DNA of 64,000 nt from Chaunax sp. Z400 (lineage: Eukaryota; Chordata; Actinopteri; Lophiiformes; Chaunacidae): NCBI GenBank assembly GCA_037577475.1, contig CM075203.1:19616091-19680090 (forward strand), given 5' to 3'. The notes beneath the pieces were generated by a model. The model ran no database searches and was not told the origin of the DNA. It saw nothing but the letters and a program-made list of their open reading frames with translations. Position numbers and translations under genes: made by a program. Shown piece after piece: positions 25,736 through 36,993 of this stretch (its first letter is position 1; each line of letters begins with the position of its first letter).

Positions 25736-26560
25736 TAATGGTCAAAATATTCAGAATCAGAGTCAGAAAAGTTTGTGTGTGTGTTTGTGTGCACATACAA
25801 GGTATTTGACTTGGTGTTCTGATGCTAACACAAACCTTAACATAAATCTAAGTGCAGATATAAAAAGAAATTGAGGTGGAAAATGTCTTCAATACGCAAG
25901 AAACATAAAATGTAATATATAGGAAACATCTGCAATATACAGAGCAGTGAAAATAAAAAATAAAATAATGTGCAAATGCATGAGGATGTGCAAGGAGCAT
26001 GTGCAAAAACAAAAATGTCTGTCATATGCACAGTTTGCAGTTGAGGCACAGCCATATATAGTGAGTGGGGGAGGATGGTCCATGTAATGCATGAGTCCTG
26101 GGACTATTAATGAATGTGTAGTGGGTATGGGGGGTAGAACAAGAGTCAGAGTCAGAGTTCGCTGTGCAGCTGTGCAGGGGGGCGGGTGACTGTGCCTTGT
26201 TGATGAGGCCAGTAGCAGACAGGAAGAAGATGTTTTTGTGGTGTGAGGTTTTGGTCCTCCTGCCAGAGTCTCAAAAAGTTTTTGTCCTGTGTGGGAGGGG
26301 CCGGCTACGATCTTCAGGGTCCCGGAGATGTAGAGGTCCTGAAGGGATGGCAGGTTGCAGCCAATCACCTTCTCAGCTGATGATACGTTGCAGCCTGCCT
26401 TTGTCTCTGGCAGTGGCAGCAGCGTACCAGATGGTGATGGAGGAGGTGAGGACGGACTCAGTGATGGAGGTGTAGAAGTGCACCATCACTGGTTGAACAT
26501 CCTCTGTTGTGCTTTGTTTTTTTCGGGAGCTGATGTTCAGCTCCTACTTGAGGTCCTGAG
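25736..26560 (-). mobile_element. L2/Rex-like LINE, 5'-truncated 3' end
   Basis: On the minus strand, coding remnants read HFYTSITESVLTSSITIWYA (near 26480), then KVIGCNLPSLQDLYISGTLK (near 26370). This is the C-terminal region of L2/CR1-type ORF2. The 3' end reads back through 'gcacatacaaggtatttgac' (+ strand words) to 'cagaatcagagtcag' at 25752. A sister 3' end is at 63640-64000. A (GAT)n run at 26563-26587 lies next to it. Confidence 0.7.
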
Positions 26561-26562
26561 AG

Positions 26563-26587
26563 ATGATGATGATGATGATGATGATGA
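26563..26587. repeat. (GAT)n microsatellite
   Basis: About eight GAT units followed by a few imperfect ones. Confidence 0.9.
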
Positions 26588-26639
26588 AGATGAAAACTCT
26601 ACCTTAAAGCACATTGATAGCATTAGACTTACCCTGAGC

Positions 26640-27360
26640 TGCTGACTGGAGAACATCATATTCTACAGAGTAGAAATGTTGATATAAAACCTTTATTTCC
26701 CATTTTTAAGACATAGTAATGGTGAAGTACACAGGGTTCAATGTAGGCAGACATGGGTATGGACCACAACACACAGTAATGCTAAGGTTATCTCACTGAA
26801 ACAACAAACATCACAGTGATCCAGCCATCGTCACACTGCTGGGAATATCTGAGCTTTGACTGAAACGACCTCTGGAAAAATCCTCTTGTGATGGAAGAGT
26901 CGCGTCAGCGCTAAAGTCTAACACCTCTTCGGCTTAACTTCCTCATCACGTCGCTGAGTGACCCTCGTGGTGCCTTAAACACACCTCCTCTGTGTCCTTT
27001 CTAAAGTGCCAAGACTGCAGTCATTTTCAAGTTTAAACTGAATTCTAATGATGTGCACCTTGACTTTTCTCCAGCAGAGAGGAACCTAATTAAAAGTATG
27101 AGTCAAGGATATTCTGAAGGACTGAATCCATTACTGACATAATGCTTTTGTTTATCCAATTAGGAGCACACTAAATCAAGAATACATATACTCTTAGTCT
27201 CAGTGACATTTGTTGTGAGCATTTGGAATCCGGTGCCTGATGTGACCTGGCTCATAAAGACATTATAAACCCTGTTGTAAACAGCAGGACGTAATCACAT
27301 TTATTAACCATGAGAGCAACAGCAGTGAATATGCGTAATGGTTAGTCACACACACACACT

Positions 27361-27404
<44 letters not shown>

Positions 27405-27677
27405 TCATTTGGTGTCAGAAACAGTTAGCTGTAGAAACATTTCTCCTCATTCTGCCTTAAAGCATGAACCACATCTGTAACTAGACGTCACTCAGGGAGC
27501 GCAGACCTCCAACAAGTCAGTTCAGTTTCTCAATCATGTCATTACACCTAAAAGCACCACTCACTGCTTCCTCGTCCTTCAGTGTCTGAACAGGGGTTCT
27601 CAGCACATCTTCCTGAGTCTCATTTCTCTTTGGTTCAGTTAAGAAACTACACATTTATTAAGAGAGCACAGTTGTAC
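26640..27677. other. expected site of trappc11 last exon; not found
   Basis: Downstream (minus strand) of the last trappc11-like exon, whose donor is intact at 27677. I looked for the family C-terminal exon and cannot find it. A CA microsatellite lies at 27345-27401. Confidence 0.5.
27345..27401. repeat. (CA)n microsatellite
   Basis: About 27 CA units with a single CTGA interruption near the start. Confidence 0.95.
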
Positions 27678-30600
27678 CTGTTTGAGTCCAGAGAACATGA
27701 AGGCATCGGAGGGTTCAACAGCCATCTCCACCTCCTGCACCAGAGCCGTTCTGTTCTCTATGTGGTAACGAACAGAAACAGACTCTCTGACTCGCCCGAA
27801 TGATGGTAGATCTGCAATCAAGTAAAGACGTTTAGAAATAAAGGCCCATATTCTATAAAACTGACTTCATTAGGTGATAGTATGAAAATAATAGTCACTG
27901 CTGCAGGATCAGAGCATTATCACCAAGCATAGTGTACAATAATGTGACTCTTGTGCATTCACTGACCAGCATGGATGTAAAGCGGGACAGACTCCAGGAT
28001 GATGTGAGGTAGAGTGACTGTAGTTTGGATGAGAGGACCGTCTTCACTGGACGACTTTCTGTGCAGCAGAGTTCAAACAGAGGCTTAACAGCATGTTCAA
28101 ACCCACTGACCCGCCAGCCACACCCTGTTAGTGAGAGTACGTACCTCCTCCATGATATCAGGTACTGTCCTGTAGCTACAGTACTATTGTTGTTGACCAG
28201 TGGTGGACACCGGAGACAGAAACACTCACTGGCACACTCACCTGTCTGCAGAACCACTGGCCGCACACACAAACAGATAACAGGTTATGGTCGTGGGATT
28301 TAGACCTTTTTGGTTGTAGATACAAATGTTAAAACGGTGAATCTAGACAGGTACCTTCCTGCAGCTGCGACTGAAGCTGTGGTGTGTTGCTGCTCACAGT
28401 GAGCAGCTGCAGAGAAGAGGAGGCTAGCTGAAGAGGCCAGGGAGACGTTGAGAGGACATCTGTCATCAACAGGAAGGGGATGTCCACCGCTACCCGGTCC
28501 ATTGGCTCAAAGTGAACACACACAGAAGCACAGATGATGCTAAGACCTCTAAAACCCACATTCAGTATGGTGAGGTCGGTGCCTGCACCAATGCTGTTGT
28601 CACTAAATATGCTCCCCTTGGGTGATGTCATCTGTAGACATGGTATTTCCTCTCACTGATACCTAGATGACATACAGTTGTCCCTCCCCGTTAAGCCCTC
28701 TGACTTCTCTACAGGACTGTCTGACTGATATAGAAAACTGATGTCCATAAATTCTACTTAAGCTTCCTTCTAATAAAACAGAGGTTGTGTTATTGATAAT
28801 GAGCTTTACCAATTAGCATATTACGAAACTAATACTGCCATCTACTGTTTACTTGTTGCCATGGACACACATGTCATTACAACACAGAGGGCAGTGAAAT
28901 GCATCCCTGGTCCCAGGTTCAGAGTTAAGGTTGGGGATAGCGGTCAATGATGAGCATCAGCTCGGGACGCAGAGCAAGACACTGAACCCCAACTTAGTGT
29001 GTTTGTCATAATTCTGATGCCAAGGCACAATAAATAAATGAAGAGACTGTTTCATTTCAAATATTACAGAATTCTTGGATGAAATTTATAGTGACAGTAG
29101 ATGAAAACCCAAACTACATTCAGATTCATTCATATTCCAAGTTTTGGGGATATACTGGTTGAAACTTTCAAGACGTTGTACAAACCCTGTAAGGAGTACT
29201 AGCAACATGTTCATCATAGTTCTGTTTCACAGTGTGCAATGTTAAGACAAGGAACACATAATCACTGCTGTTAGAGCCGATTCCAGTTTCTCCGGCGACA
29301 ACCTGCACTGGAATAGAAAAACGTATCCAAAGCTAAGACCTAAAACCCTGAAGGACCACTGGTGCACCTCCTTATTAATTATCAGCCACACACCTTGTTG
29401 GATACAAACTTTGCAGACACCTCAAACGGGACCACCGTCTCTATGGTAACCGTCTCGTCCTGGAAGACAACAGAATGAGAGAGGAGTAAACCAGCATGTG
29501 AGCATCTATGATTTTAAGGTGCACTGCAGCAGAGCTCAGCTGTGTCTTTACCTTATGACATTTACAGACTATCTGTCGTCCTTCCACTGTGGTGTCCGTG
29601 CTGTAGGCCACGTGGAACAGGAAGACCCTCGGTCCAGTTGACACACACTTCACATATACGCATCTCTGCAACTACAGACAAACAGGTGGTCTGTTTGTGT
29701 TTGTGTGTTTGTGTATTTTCCCCGTCAGTCTTCCTCTATCTTATTATTAGTATTTCAGGAACTTTATCCTATTAATTATATTTACTATGTAACTATACAC
29801 TGTATACACAGATTCATGCATTCCAACATTATCACTAAGCATTAGACATTTCCAACAGGTGACAGCTTCGTTGCTATGTAATAATTCAGCTGAGGCACTG
29901 GTAAGCCATGTGAGAAGGAGGGAGGCATCTCTCCAGCATTAGCCCCTCTTAAACAGCCTCTTCAAGGCGGGGCAGTGGTGTCCTTAATTTAAGTGCCTCA
30001 GCATTCTGTATTAAAGTTCAAAGGTGAAATGGGGGGTCACTGCTGTGTGAAACGACTTGTGTACAAAAGGAGTTGAGGAGGCGAGGTGTCGCGACAGGAG
30101 GGCAGCTTGATGTTCTGATGACGTGTTATGTGTGTGACCCTCAACCAGGACATTTAAAAAGCAACTAGTAGCAGTTAGCAGCTAACACAAAAAAAGAAAA
30201 TAAATCAGCAGAAACTGATGCTGTTGTGTTACACGTCACCTCTTTTGCATGTGGAACACCAGCATGCTATTTAAAGTCACATACTAGGTATGCAGCTGTT
30301 GGTTCATTCACTTTAAATAAACTAAGGTGGTGTAGAGAAGGGTCTCTGTTGTGGCTCTTCTGCACATTCGCTGTGTAAATAGTGCTGCTGTAATGTTGTC
30401 ATTATTTCATTTCACTTCATAACGAACACAGAAAAGACTGGGGGGGCATCACATCCTGCCAACAGCTGACACAAAGGAAAACTCAGTGAGTGTTATGTTT
30501 GCATCGTCCCATGTGTTGTAAGCTTCTTGGTAGCTTTGTAGTCACTCCTCTGTTATCGCAGCATTAAGGTAGCACATGGTTGGCGTGTTTACACAACCGG

Positions 30601-31858
30601 ATATATGAAAATGTTTTAAAGTTGCACTCCAGACAAACACTCTAGACTCAAAAGGCTGAATATTCTTTCCCAAAACAAGAAAAATAAAATGTTAAAAATC
30701 CCAAGAGGCACCATTCTTGTATATGTTTGATGAGTTAGCCTACAGTATATCTCCTGCATCGCATGCCAGGTAGGGGATAATAAAATGTAAAAAAAACAAA
30801 CAAAAAAAACATGTAGATAATAATTTCAGAATTCAATCAGTGTTAACTCTTTCAAATTATATGTGACAACTGTTCCATCAGCCTTAGTGTGTTTCTCTAT
30901 ATGAAGCATCTCTTTATGAATGTATGTCTACCTTTTCGCCTGGTTTCAGATCCCCTAGAGCTCCGTCAGGCAGCAGGGCAGGAGCAGCATCGTCACAAAC
31001 CTTTGAGCCATCGAGCGTCACATGCGTCGTCTGGCCTAGATTAGCATCCTGGCCTGGAAACCCAACCGAGACAAACATCAACACAAACAACACAAAGAAA
31101 ATAAATTAAGAGCATTAGTTCATATTTTCACATGTTTAAGAGTCCAATTTTAAGCCATAACTCTATCAAAATGTGTCAACATAACTCTGAAGGTGATGAA
31201 GACAGGACAAAAAAAAAAAAATCCTTCCACCTACACACTAATTTGTTCAATACTGATAAAAGAAATACAATAACAACTATTTGCAGTCATAGCAGTATCA
31301 ATGTACCTGATTTAAGACCAGCTGTCAATTTGACATCCTTTGCCACGCCCTCCTCCTGTGATTGGACAGTGAGGCTGATGCAGTACATCTCATTGTTGAG
31401 AGCAGGGGGATGGTGGCTCAGCTGAACAGAAATCTTTGGGACTCTGGAGATGATCCTGAACAGCAAAGAGGAACAAACAGGTTCAACATGTGTGTCGGTG
31501 GGGCGTAGAGAATATCTGGTGGAGGAACCTTTACATCAATACTGGGATTGTGTTGTCTGAAAAGAGCCTTACATGGTGCTGTGCTGCATGTTCAGGATGT
31601 CCCATTCCAGCTCTTGATGTGCCTCCATGCACCGACCCCATCGACGTGATGACCTGCTAGCCTGTAAGGCTTCATGGGTAGAGGCTGCGTCTCCACCTGC
31701 CCCTCTCCAGCTCACAAATACACAGCGGCCACTGCCGCTGCCCAGCATCACCTCAATGCCCGTCATCTAAATGTGAATACCCAGCAACACAGTCGGTAAC
31801 AAACTCTCTCTCACACACACCCCTTCCTCCCACACACACCTCACCTCCATCTTCTTGC

Positions 31859-31968
31859 CAACACAGACACACACACACACACACAGACACACACACACAC
31901 ATACAAACACAGACAGACACACACACACAGACACACACAGACAAACAGACAAAAACACATACAGACAG

Positions 31969-32002
<34 letters not shown>

Positions 32003-32066
32003 ACACAGACACACACACACACAGACACACACACACACAGACACACACACACAGACAGACACACAC
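31859..32066. repeat. CA/CAGACA microsatellite in a trappc11-like intron
   Basis: (CA)n with CAGA and ACAGACAAACAG interruptions, directly abutting the 65-bp shared repeat and then the 23-bp minisatellite. Confidence 0.95.
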
Positions 32067-32131
32067 AACCAACCTTGTTGATCACTCAAACTGTGACACC
32101 GTAGCTACTGATTCTAGCTCTCTGATTGGCT
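32067..32131 (-). repeat. 65-bp block shared, inverted, with 11686-11750
   Basis: It is the reverse complement of 11686-11750, with one mismatch that I can see. It sits between a microsatellite and a minisatellite in the trappc11-like intron. Confidence 0.7.
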
Positions 32132-32214
32132 GGACAGTCACTGATAGTCCAAAGGAGGCTCTCTAATAACATCAGTATATTCATGAGACATTTAGCAACG
32201 ACCGTTTATGGATG

Positions 32215-33461
32215 GTTGTGGGACGACACTGGGAGTAGTGGTGGGACGACACTGGGAGGAGCGGTGGGACGACACTGGGAGGAGTGGTGGGACGACACTG
32301 GGAGGAGTGGTGGGACGACACTGGGAGGAGTGGTGGGAGGACACTGGGAGGAGTGGTGGGACGACACTGGGAGGAGTGGTGGGAGGACACTGGGAGGAGT
32401 GGTGGGACGATACTGGGAGGAGTGGTGGGACGACACTGGGAGGAGTGGTGGGACGACACTGGGAGGAGTGGTGGGAAGATACTGGGAGGAGTGGTGGGAT
32501 GACACTGGGAGGAGTGGTGGGAAGATACTGAGAGGAGTGGTGGGACGACACTGGGAGGGGTGGTGGGAAGATACTGGGAGGGGTGGTGGTGGGACGACAC
32601 TGGGATGAGTGGTGGGACGACACTGGGATGAGTGGTGGGATAACACTGGGAGTGGTGGTGGGACGACACTGGGAGGAGTGGTGGGACGACATTGGGAGGA
32701 GTGGTGGGACGACACTGGGAGGAGTGGTGGGAGGACACTGGGAGGAGTGGTGGGACGATACTGGGAGGAGTGGTGGGACGACACTGGGAGGAGTGGTGGG
32801 AAGATACTGGGAGGAGTGGTGGGACGACACTGGGAGGAGTGGTGGGACGACACTGGGAGGAGTGGTGGGAAGATACTGAGAGGAGTGGTGGGACGATACT
32901 GGGAGGGGTGGTGGCAAGATACTGGGAGGGGTGGTGGTGGGACGACACTGGGATGAGTGGTGGGACGACACTGGGAGGAGTGGTGGGACGACACTGGGAG
33001 GAGTGGTGGGAAGATACTGGGAGGAGTGGTGGGACGACACTGGGAGGAGTGGTGGGACGACACTGGGAGGAGTGGTGGGAAGATACTGAGAGGAGTGGTG
33101 GGACGATACTGGGAGGGGTGGTGGCAAGATACTGGGAGGGGTGGTGGTGGGACGACACTGGGATGAGTGGTGGGACGACACTGGGATGAGTGGTGGGACG
33201 ACACTGGGATGAGTGGTGGGATAACACTGGGAGTGGTGGTGGGATAACACTGGGAGTGGTGGTGGGACGACACTGGGAGGAGTGGTGGGACGACATTGGG
33301 AGGAGTGGTGGGACGACACTGGGAGGAGTGGTGGGACGACACTGGGAGGAGTGGTGGGAGGACACTGGGAGGAGTGGTGGGACGACACTGGGAGCAGTGG
33401 TGGGACGATACTGGGAGGAGTGGTGGGACGATACTGGGAGGAGTGGTGGGATGATATTGGG
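32215..33461. repeat. 23-bp minisatellite, about 54 units, with 210-bp higher-order repeats
   Basis: The unit is 'gggacgacactgggaggagt' plus 'ggt'. Variants (gaagatactgg, gaggacactgg, ataacactggg, ggatgagt) form ordered blocks. A 90-base variant string at 32871 recurs at 33081, exactly 210 bases on: nine 23-base units plus one extra ggt. A related block starts near 32521. Long open frames in all reading frames result from a stop-free unit not divisible by three. Confidence 0.95.
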
Positions 33462-34185
33462 AGAAGGCTATACTTGCACAGTTGACCACAGGTGTGTATT
33501 TATGAAGAGAAGACTGTGTTCAGGTTTCCTCCGCACGGTTTTATAGATCTGAATATTTTCTTGCGTAGGAACATTCTGAGATCTGTGAGTAAACAATGTT
33601 TTAGGATGTATGTTTTATAAATGAGGCTCCTGCTCTGTTGCGGTTCCATCTGAGCCGAGCAGATACCAAAAGGTGACGTGAAACATTACGGACCACTGAT
33701 TGGTCAATGCCCAGCATGCACAGAGTTTCCTGCACAGCACAAATCAATGGCCGCCACACTCAAACAGCGAAGCTACTTTGGCGACCGTAACTTTTATTTG
33801 TTACAGCTGCTACATTAAGGAGGTGCAGACGTTCGTGTCTTAAACAGCTGATGGTAGGATCACCAGAGAGGTGTGTGTCACATTAAAGACTACATCACGG
33901 CAGTTTCACGTGGCCCCAATCTACCCTGAGGAGGAACCATCGGCAATGGAAAAGAACCGGCAGAAATCGAGTCCAGTCCAGTCCAGTCGAGCTGGTACTA
34001 CGCTGTGGAAAAGGGGCTTCAGTCGAAGTCTGAGGCCGTCTGTGGTTTGTCACAAGAAATGCAAAAAGAAGAGTAACTTTTTTATTTATTTGATATTATT
34101 CTGTTGACACTGTGTTGTTTGTGTCGTGAACGTTCTACAAGCAGTCACTGCTTGTTGCTGCCTTTCATGACTTTAGTATAGTTAC
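33462..34185. other. trappc11-like intron, includes a Harbinger end fragment
   Basis: About 33535-33632 ends in 'gttttataaatgaggctcct', resembling the Harbinger terminus seen at 12510, so a decayed Harbinger end is likely. The trappc11 exon expected in this interval is not found on the minus strand. Confidence 0.45.
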
Positions 34186-34643
34186 CTGGTTACTGAGGCT
34201 GACAGCGAGCTTGTTGAAGGACACAGGATGAGGACAGTCGGCTCGGAGGAAAACCTGCAGTTGGATGGGCTGGTCCACATGGAAACTGGGAGACTGGAAC
34301 TTGGCCAATAGCATAGAGCCGTACGTAACATAACAGCACTGGTTATGATGGGGAATCAACTAATTTGGGATTTTAACGTTTTGACCGTACACAGTCAGAG
34401 CAGCTCTCCAGACCAGAGGAGAAGTAAGCCCCTTCCAGACAGGCTCATTTTGAACAGGCGTCACACTAGTTTATCTTAAAGCCAATAACTTTTCTCTATC
34501 CTTGCTTTAATCCAAGTTGTACACCATAAACATGAAGTAGAGTAAAAAAAGTACTTTCATAGTGCACAGTAGCCTGGATGGTTGTGTTTGGGTGAGTGTG
34601 TTTACTGACTGAATGGGATGTAGTCCTGCACTTTTATGCTCAA

Positions 34644-34646
34644 CTA
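34644..34646 (-). other. trappc11: in-frame TAG in the trappc11-like exon
   Basis: The exon 34606-34742 reads NEVPDAEPECDSSSVSAARS then LWSDRMALAGSN, then TAG, then LSIKVQDYIPFS. Family similarity continues in the same frame on both sides, so this is a nonsense codon, not a frame error. It replaces an aliphatic residue of the family (SNIFTI-type block). Confidence 0.85.
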
Positions 34647-35639
34647 GTTAGATCCAGCCAAAGCCATGCGATCGCTCCACAGTGACCTGGCTGCACTGAC
34701 AGAGGAAGAGTCGCACTCGGGCTCGGCATCAGGGACCTCGTTCTGACAACATCAGACAAGTCAAAAGTGGCTGTATGAATTTAAAAGATACTTCCTGGTC
34801 TGTGACCTAGTTCAACTGTGGGCCAGCTCAACATTTGCTGGTTTAAATGTGACCACAGCTACAAACTGCATGAGACAGAAGACGCCATCATGACACTTTC
34901 CATTGAAGAACATTTTCTTTTGTTTCATGCATTTAATTCATACCCTCACTGCACATAGTAACATTCTGGCATCAGTGCTATGATAGATCTGAATCTGAAT
35001 CTCAGATGTTTGCTGTTGAATTCTTTGGATTCTTCAGGACTTTGATGAGATTCTTCTCAATCCTTGACTTTTGTTCCTCTTTCAAAGTTGAGGCTGGAAG
35101 ACAAGATGACAGAATCATGACCTCTTTGATCAGATACATGTGAAAGAGTTTCTTACTTCACAATGTTTTGTACTGAAGTTGAAAGTCTTACGTTTTATAT
35201 TATATGTTAGGATAATTCAGTTTTAAAAGTTCATTTTCAGGCAGATTTATCACAAATAAGTTCTTAATCTGTGAGCAGAAGTTTCATCTGAGAGACACAA
35301 AGGAACATTTGGTCAAAAGCTTCCACAGAGAGCAAGTTTGTCTAACAAATAAAAAGCCTCAAAAGAACCTAAATTCATTTGTCTTTTATTACTGAATGAA
35401 TTGTTGTCATGTGTTTGGTTTAACTAACAAATGACTCCTAATGGTATGGCTGATGGCTGGTCTCATTTGTCAGAAGAATACTGTAAGCCATTAGCAGAAA
35501 TATCATGATAAGTCATGGTTGTATGATTTGTAAACTATTTATTGCAACTGTCACTTTAACCTGTTATGTCTTTACCTGCCTATAGTTTGTTCTTTGCTGC
35601 TATTTTCTAACCATTGTGTATTGATGTTGTGTTCTATGC

Positions 35640-35702
35640 TGCTGTAACAAGAGAATTTCCCCTTGCAGGATGAATAAAGTATCATCTTATCTTATCTTAT
35701 AT
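35640..35702 (+). mobile_element. LINE 3' end (L2/Rex-like) with CTTAT tail
   Basis: 'gagaatttccccttgcagga' is followed by 'tgaataaagtatc' and (atctt)n repeats. This is the same kind of 3' end as the LINE at 36994-39535 and the piece at 60848-60896. No coding sequence is attached. Confidence 0.65.
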
Positions 35703-36203
35703 AGACATTTTCAGCTATGCTGCCTCACACTCCAAATTATACTTAGCAATGAAATAACACAGAAATGTCAGGTTAGAAGGGCTTCAATGTAATTCTAATT
35801 CAACACAATATAAATTCATTTTAACCCTGAGGCTATATATAATATTTATAATATATAAATTTGGAAGGTTATTATAATCAACAAAAAACTGCATTGCATT
35901 TGATCATTGATTAAAACCTTCCAAACAGACAACACTGATTTGCTAAGGATGGCTCAGAATAACCTTGCTTACCTCTGCCCAGCAGCTCCATGCAGTATAT
36001 GATGTAGTCTTTAACACTGGCCATCAGATAAGCACAGCGCAGAGCTGTGGTCAGTATGGCTGTCAGGAGGCTCCACCATCGTTCAGTGCGATAGTCGCAC
36101 ATTACGTAGTCCAACAGCCTGATAACACAACACACAAACACAGATAACATGCCAACAGACTCTACTGGCAGAAGTAAACACTGCTTCCACACAGTGTATA
36201 TAC

Positions 36204-36204
<1 letters not shown>

Positions 36205-36261
<57 letters not shown>
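36205..36261. repeat. (TA)n microsatellite
   Basis: About 27 TA units, flanked by 'tatacctgta' on both sides. It lies in the trappc11-like intron between exons 35973-36118 and 36847-36901. Confidence 0.95.
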
Positions 36262-36265
<4 letters not shown>

Positions 36266-36425
36266 GTACACTAAATATACATATAGTGTATATTTACACT
36301 TTAGGTTATATTAATGACTGATTGTACACAGTTTGGATTTTCCTCTTTCAAGACAAACCTTTCTGTAAGCAGAAAGCGTGTTTGGCAGTTTCAAAGGTTT
36401 CAGCTGCCTGATCACTTTACTCAAT

Positions 36426-36800
36426 AGTCTCGATCTCATTCGAACTGGGACACAACGCAGGGTCAGGCCTAGTTAGTACTCAGATGGGAGACGGCCTGGG
36501 AAGACTAGGTGCTGGAAGCTTGGGGCAGCTGTGGCTCAGGACATTGAGCGGTCAGTTATTCGGCCCCCAGCTTGTAGTTTACATGTGGAAGTGTCCTTGG
36601 GAAAGATACTAAGCTCCAAAGGACTTCTGATGGCCGTTCCATTGGTGAGTGTTGGTGTGAATTGTTATCACTACTGATGAACAGGAAGGGGCGAGCGTTG
36701 TAGCCTCTGTCTCCACTATATGAATGGGTGAATGCTGGCTCGTGTTGTAAACCACTTTGAGTGGTCGGTCTGATTGAAGCTACACAAGTACAACAAGTTA
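36426..36800 (+). mobile_element. chimeric SINE: 5S-rRNA-like head joined to a tRNA-SINE body
   Basis: 36426-36522 resembles the 3' two-thirds of 5S rRNA: 'gcagggtcaggcctagttag' then 'tactcagatgggagacggcc' then 'tgggaagactaggtgctgga', which correspond to the internal promoter region and 3' stem. From 36526 it continues as a tRNA-type SINE ('ggcagctgtggctcaggaca', 'gtccttgggaaagatactaa', 'gaatgggtgaatgctggctc'), the body shared with 13346-13660 and 58118-58345. It lies about 50 bases before the trappc11-like exon at 36847-36901. Confidence 0.75.
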
Positions 36801-36993
36801 TGGAGTGGAACAGTCCTTTACAAGCCCAGCGTGTGTTTTGACTTACTTTAGAGCTTTGGTGCGGTCCTTAGCATGGTAGTACTCCTCTCCCATCTGCACC
36901 ACTGTGTAGGAGAGAAGACAGAATGAGGAAAAATACAGAGTGTGTGCAGGATCCACTGGAGGCCTGCTATAAGGCTGCTGAAGGTATTCAAGA

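Noticed and set aside
26164..26475. + strand open frames of about 100 codons
   Set aside because: They are the antisense of the LINE ORF2 remnant on the minus strand.
28355..28510. Lost acceptor in the trappc11-like exon at 28505
   Set aside because: At first the exon seemed to lack an AG in phase, but tttgag|CCAATGG gives a phase-0 acceptor, so it is not counted as a lesion.
32181..33489. Open frames of up to 427 codons (Ser-His-Pro-Thr-rich) on both strands
   Set aside because: The 23-base unit has no stop and is not divisible by three, so every frame stays open. It lies in an intron.
36426..36522. Functional 5S rRNA gene
   Set aside because: The first third is missing or altered, there are many substitutions and no T-run terminator, and it runs straight into a SINE body.
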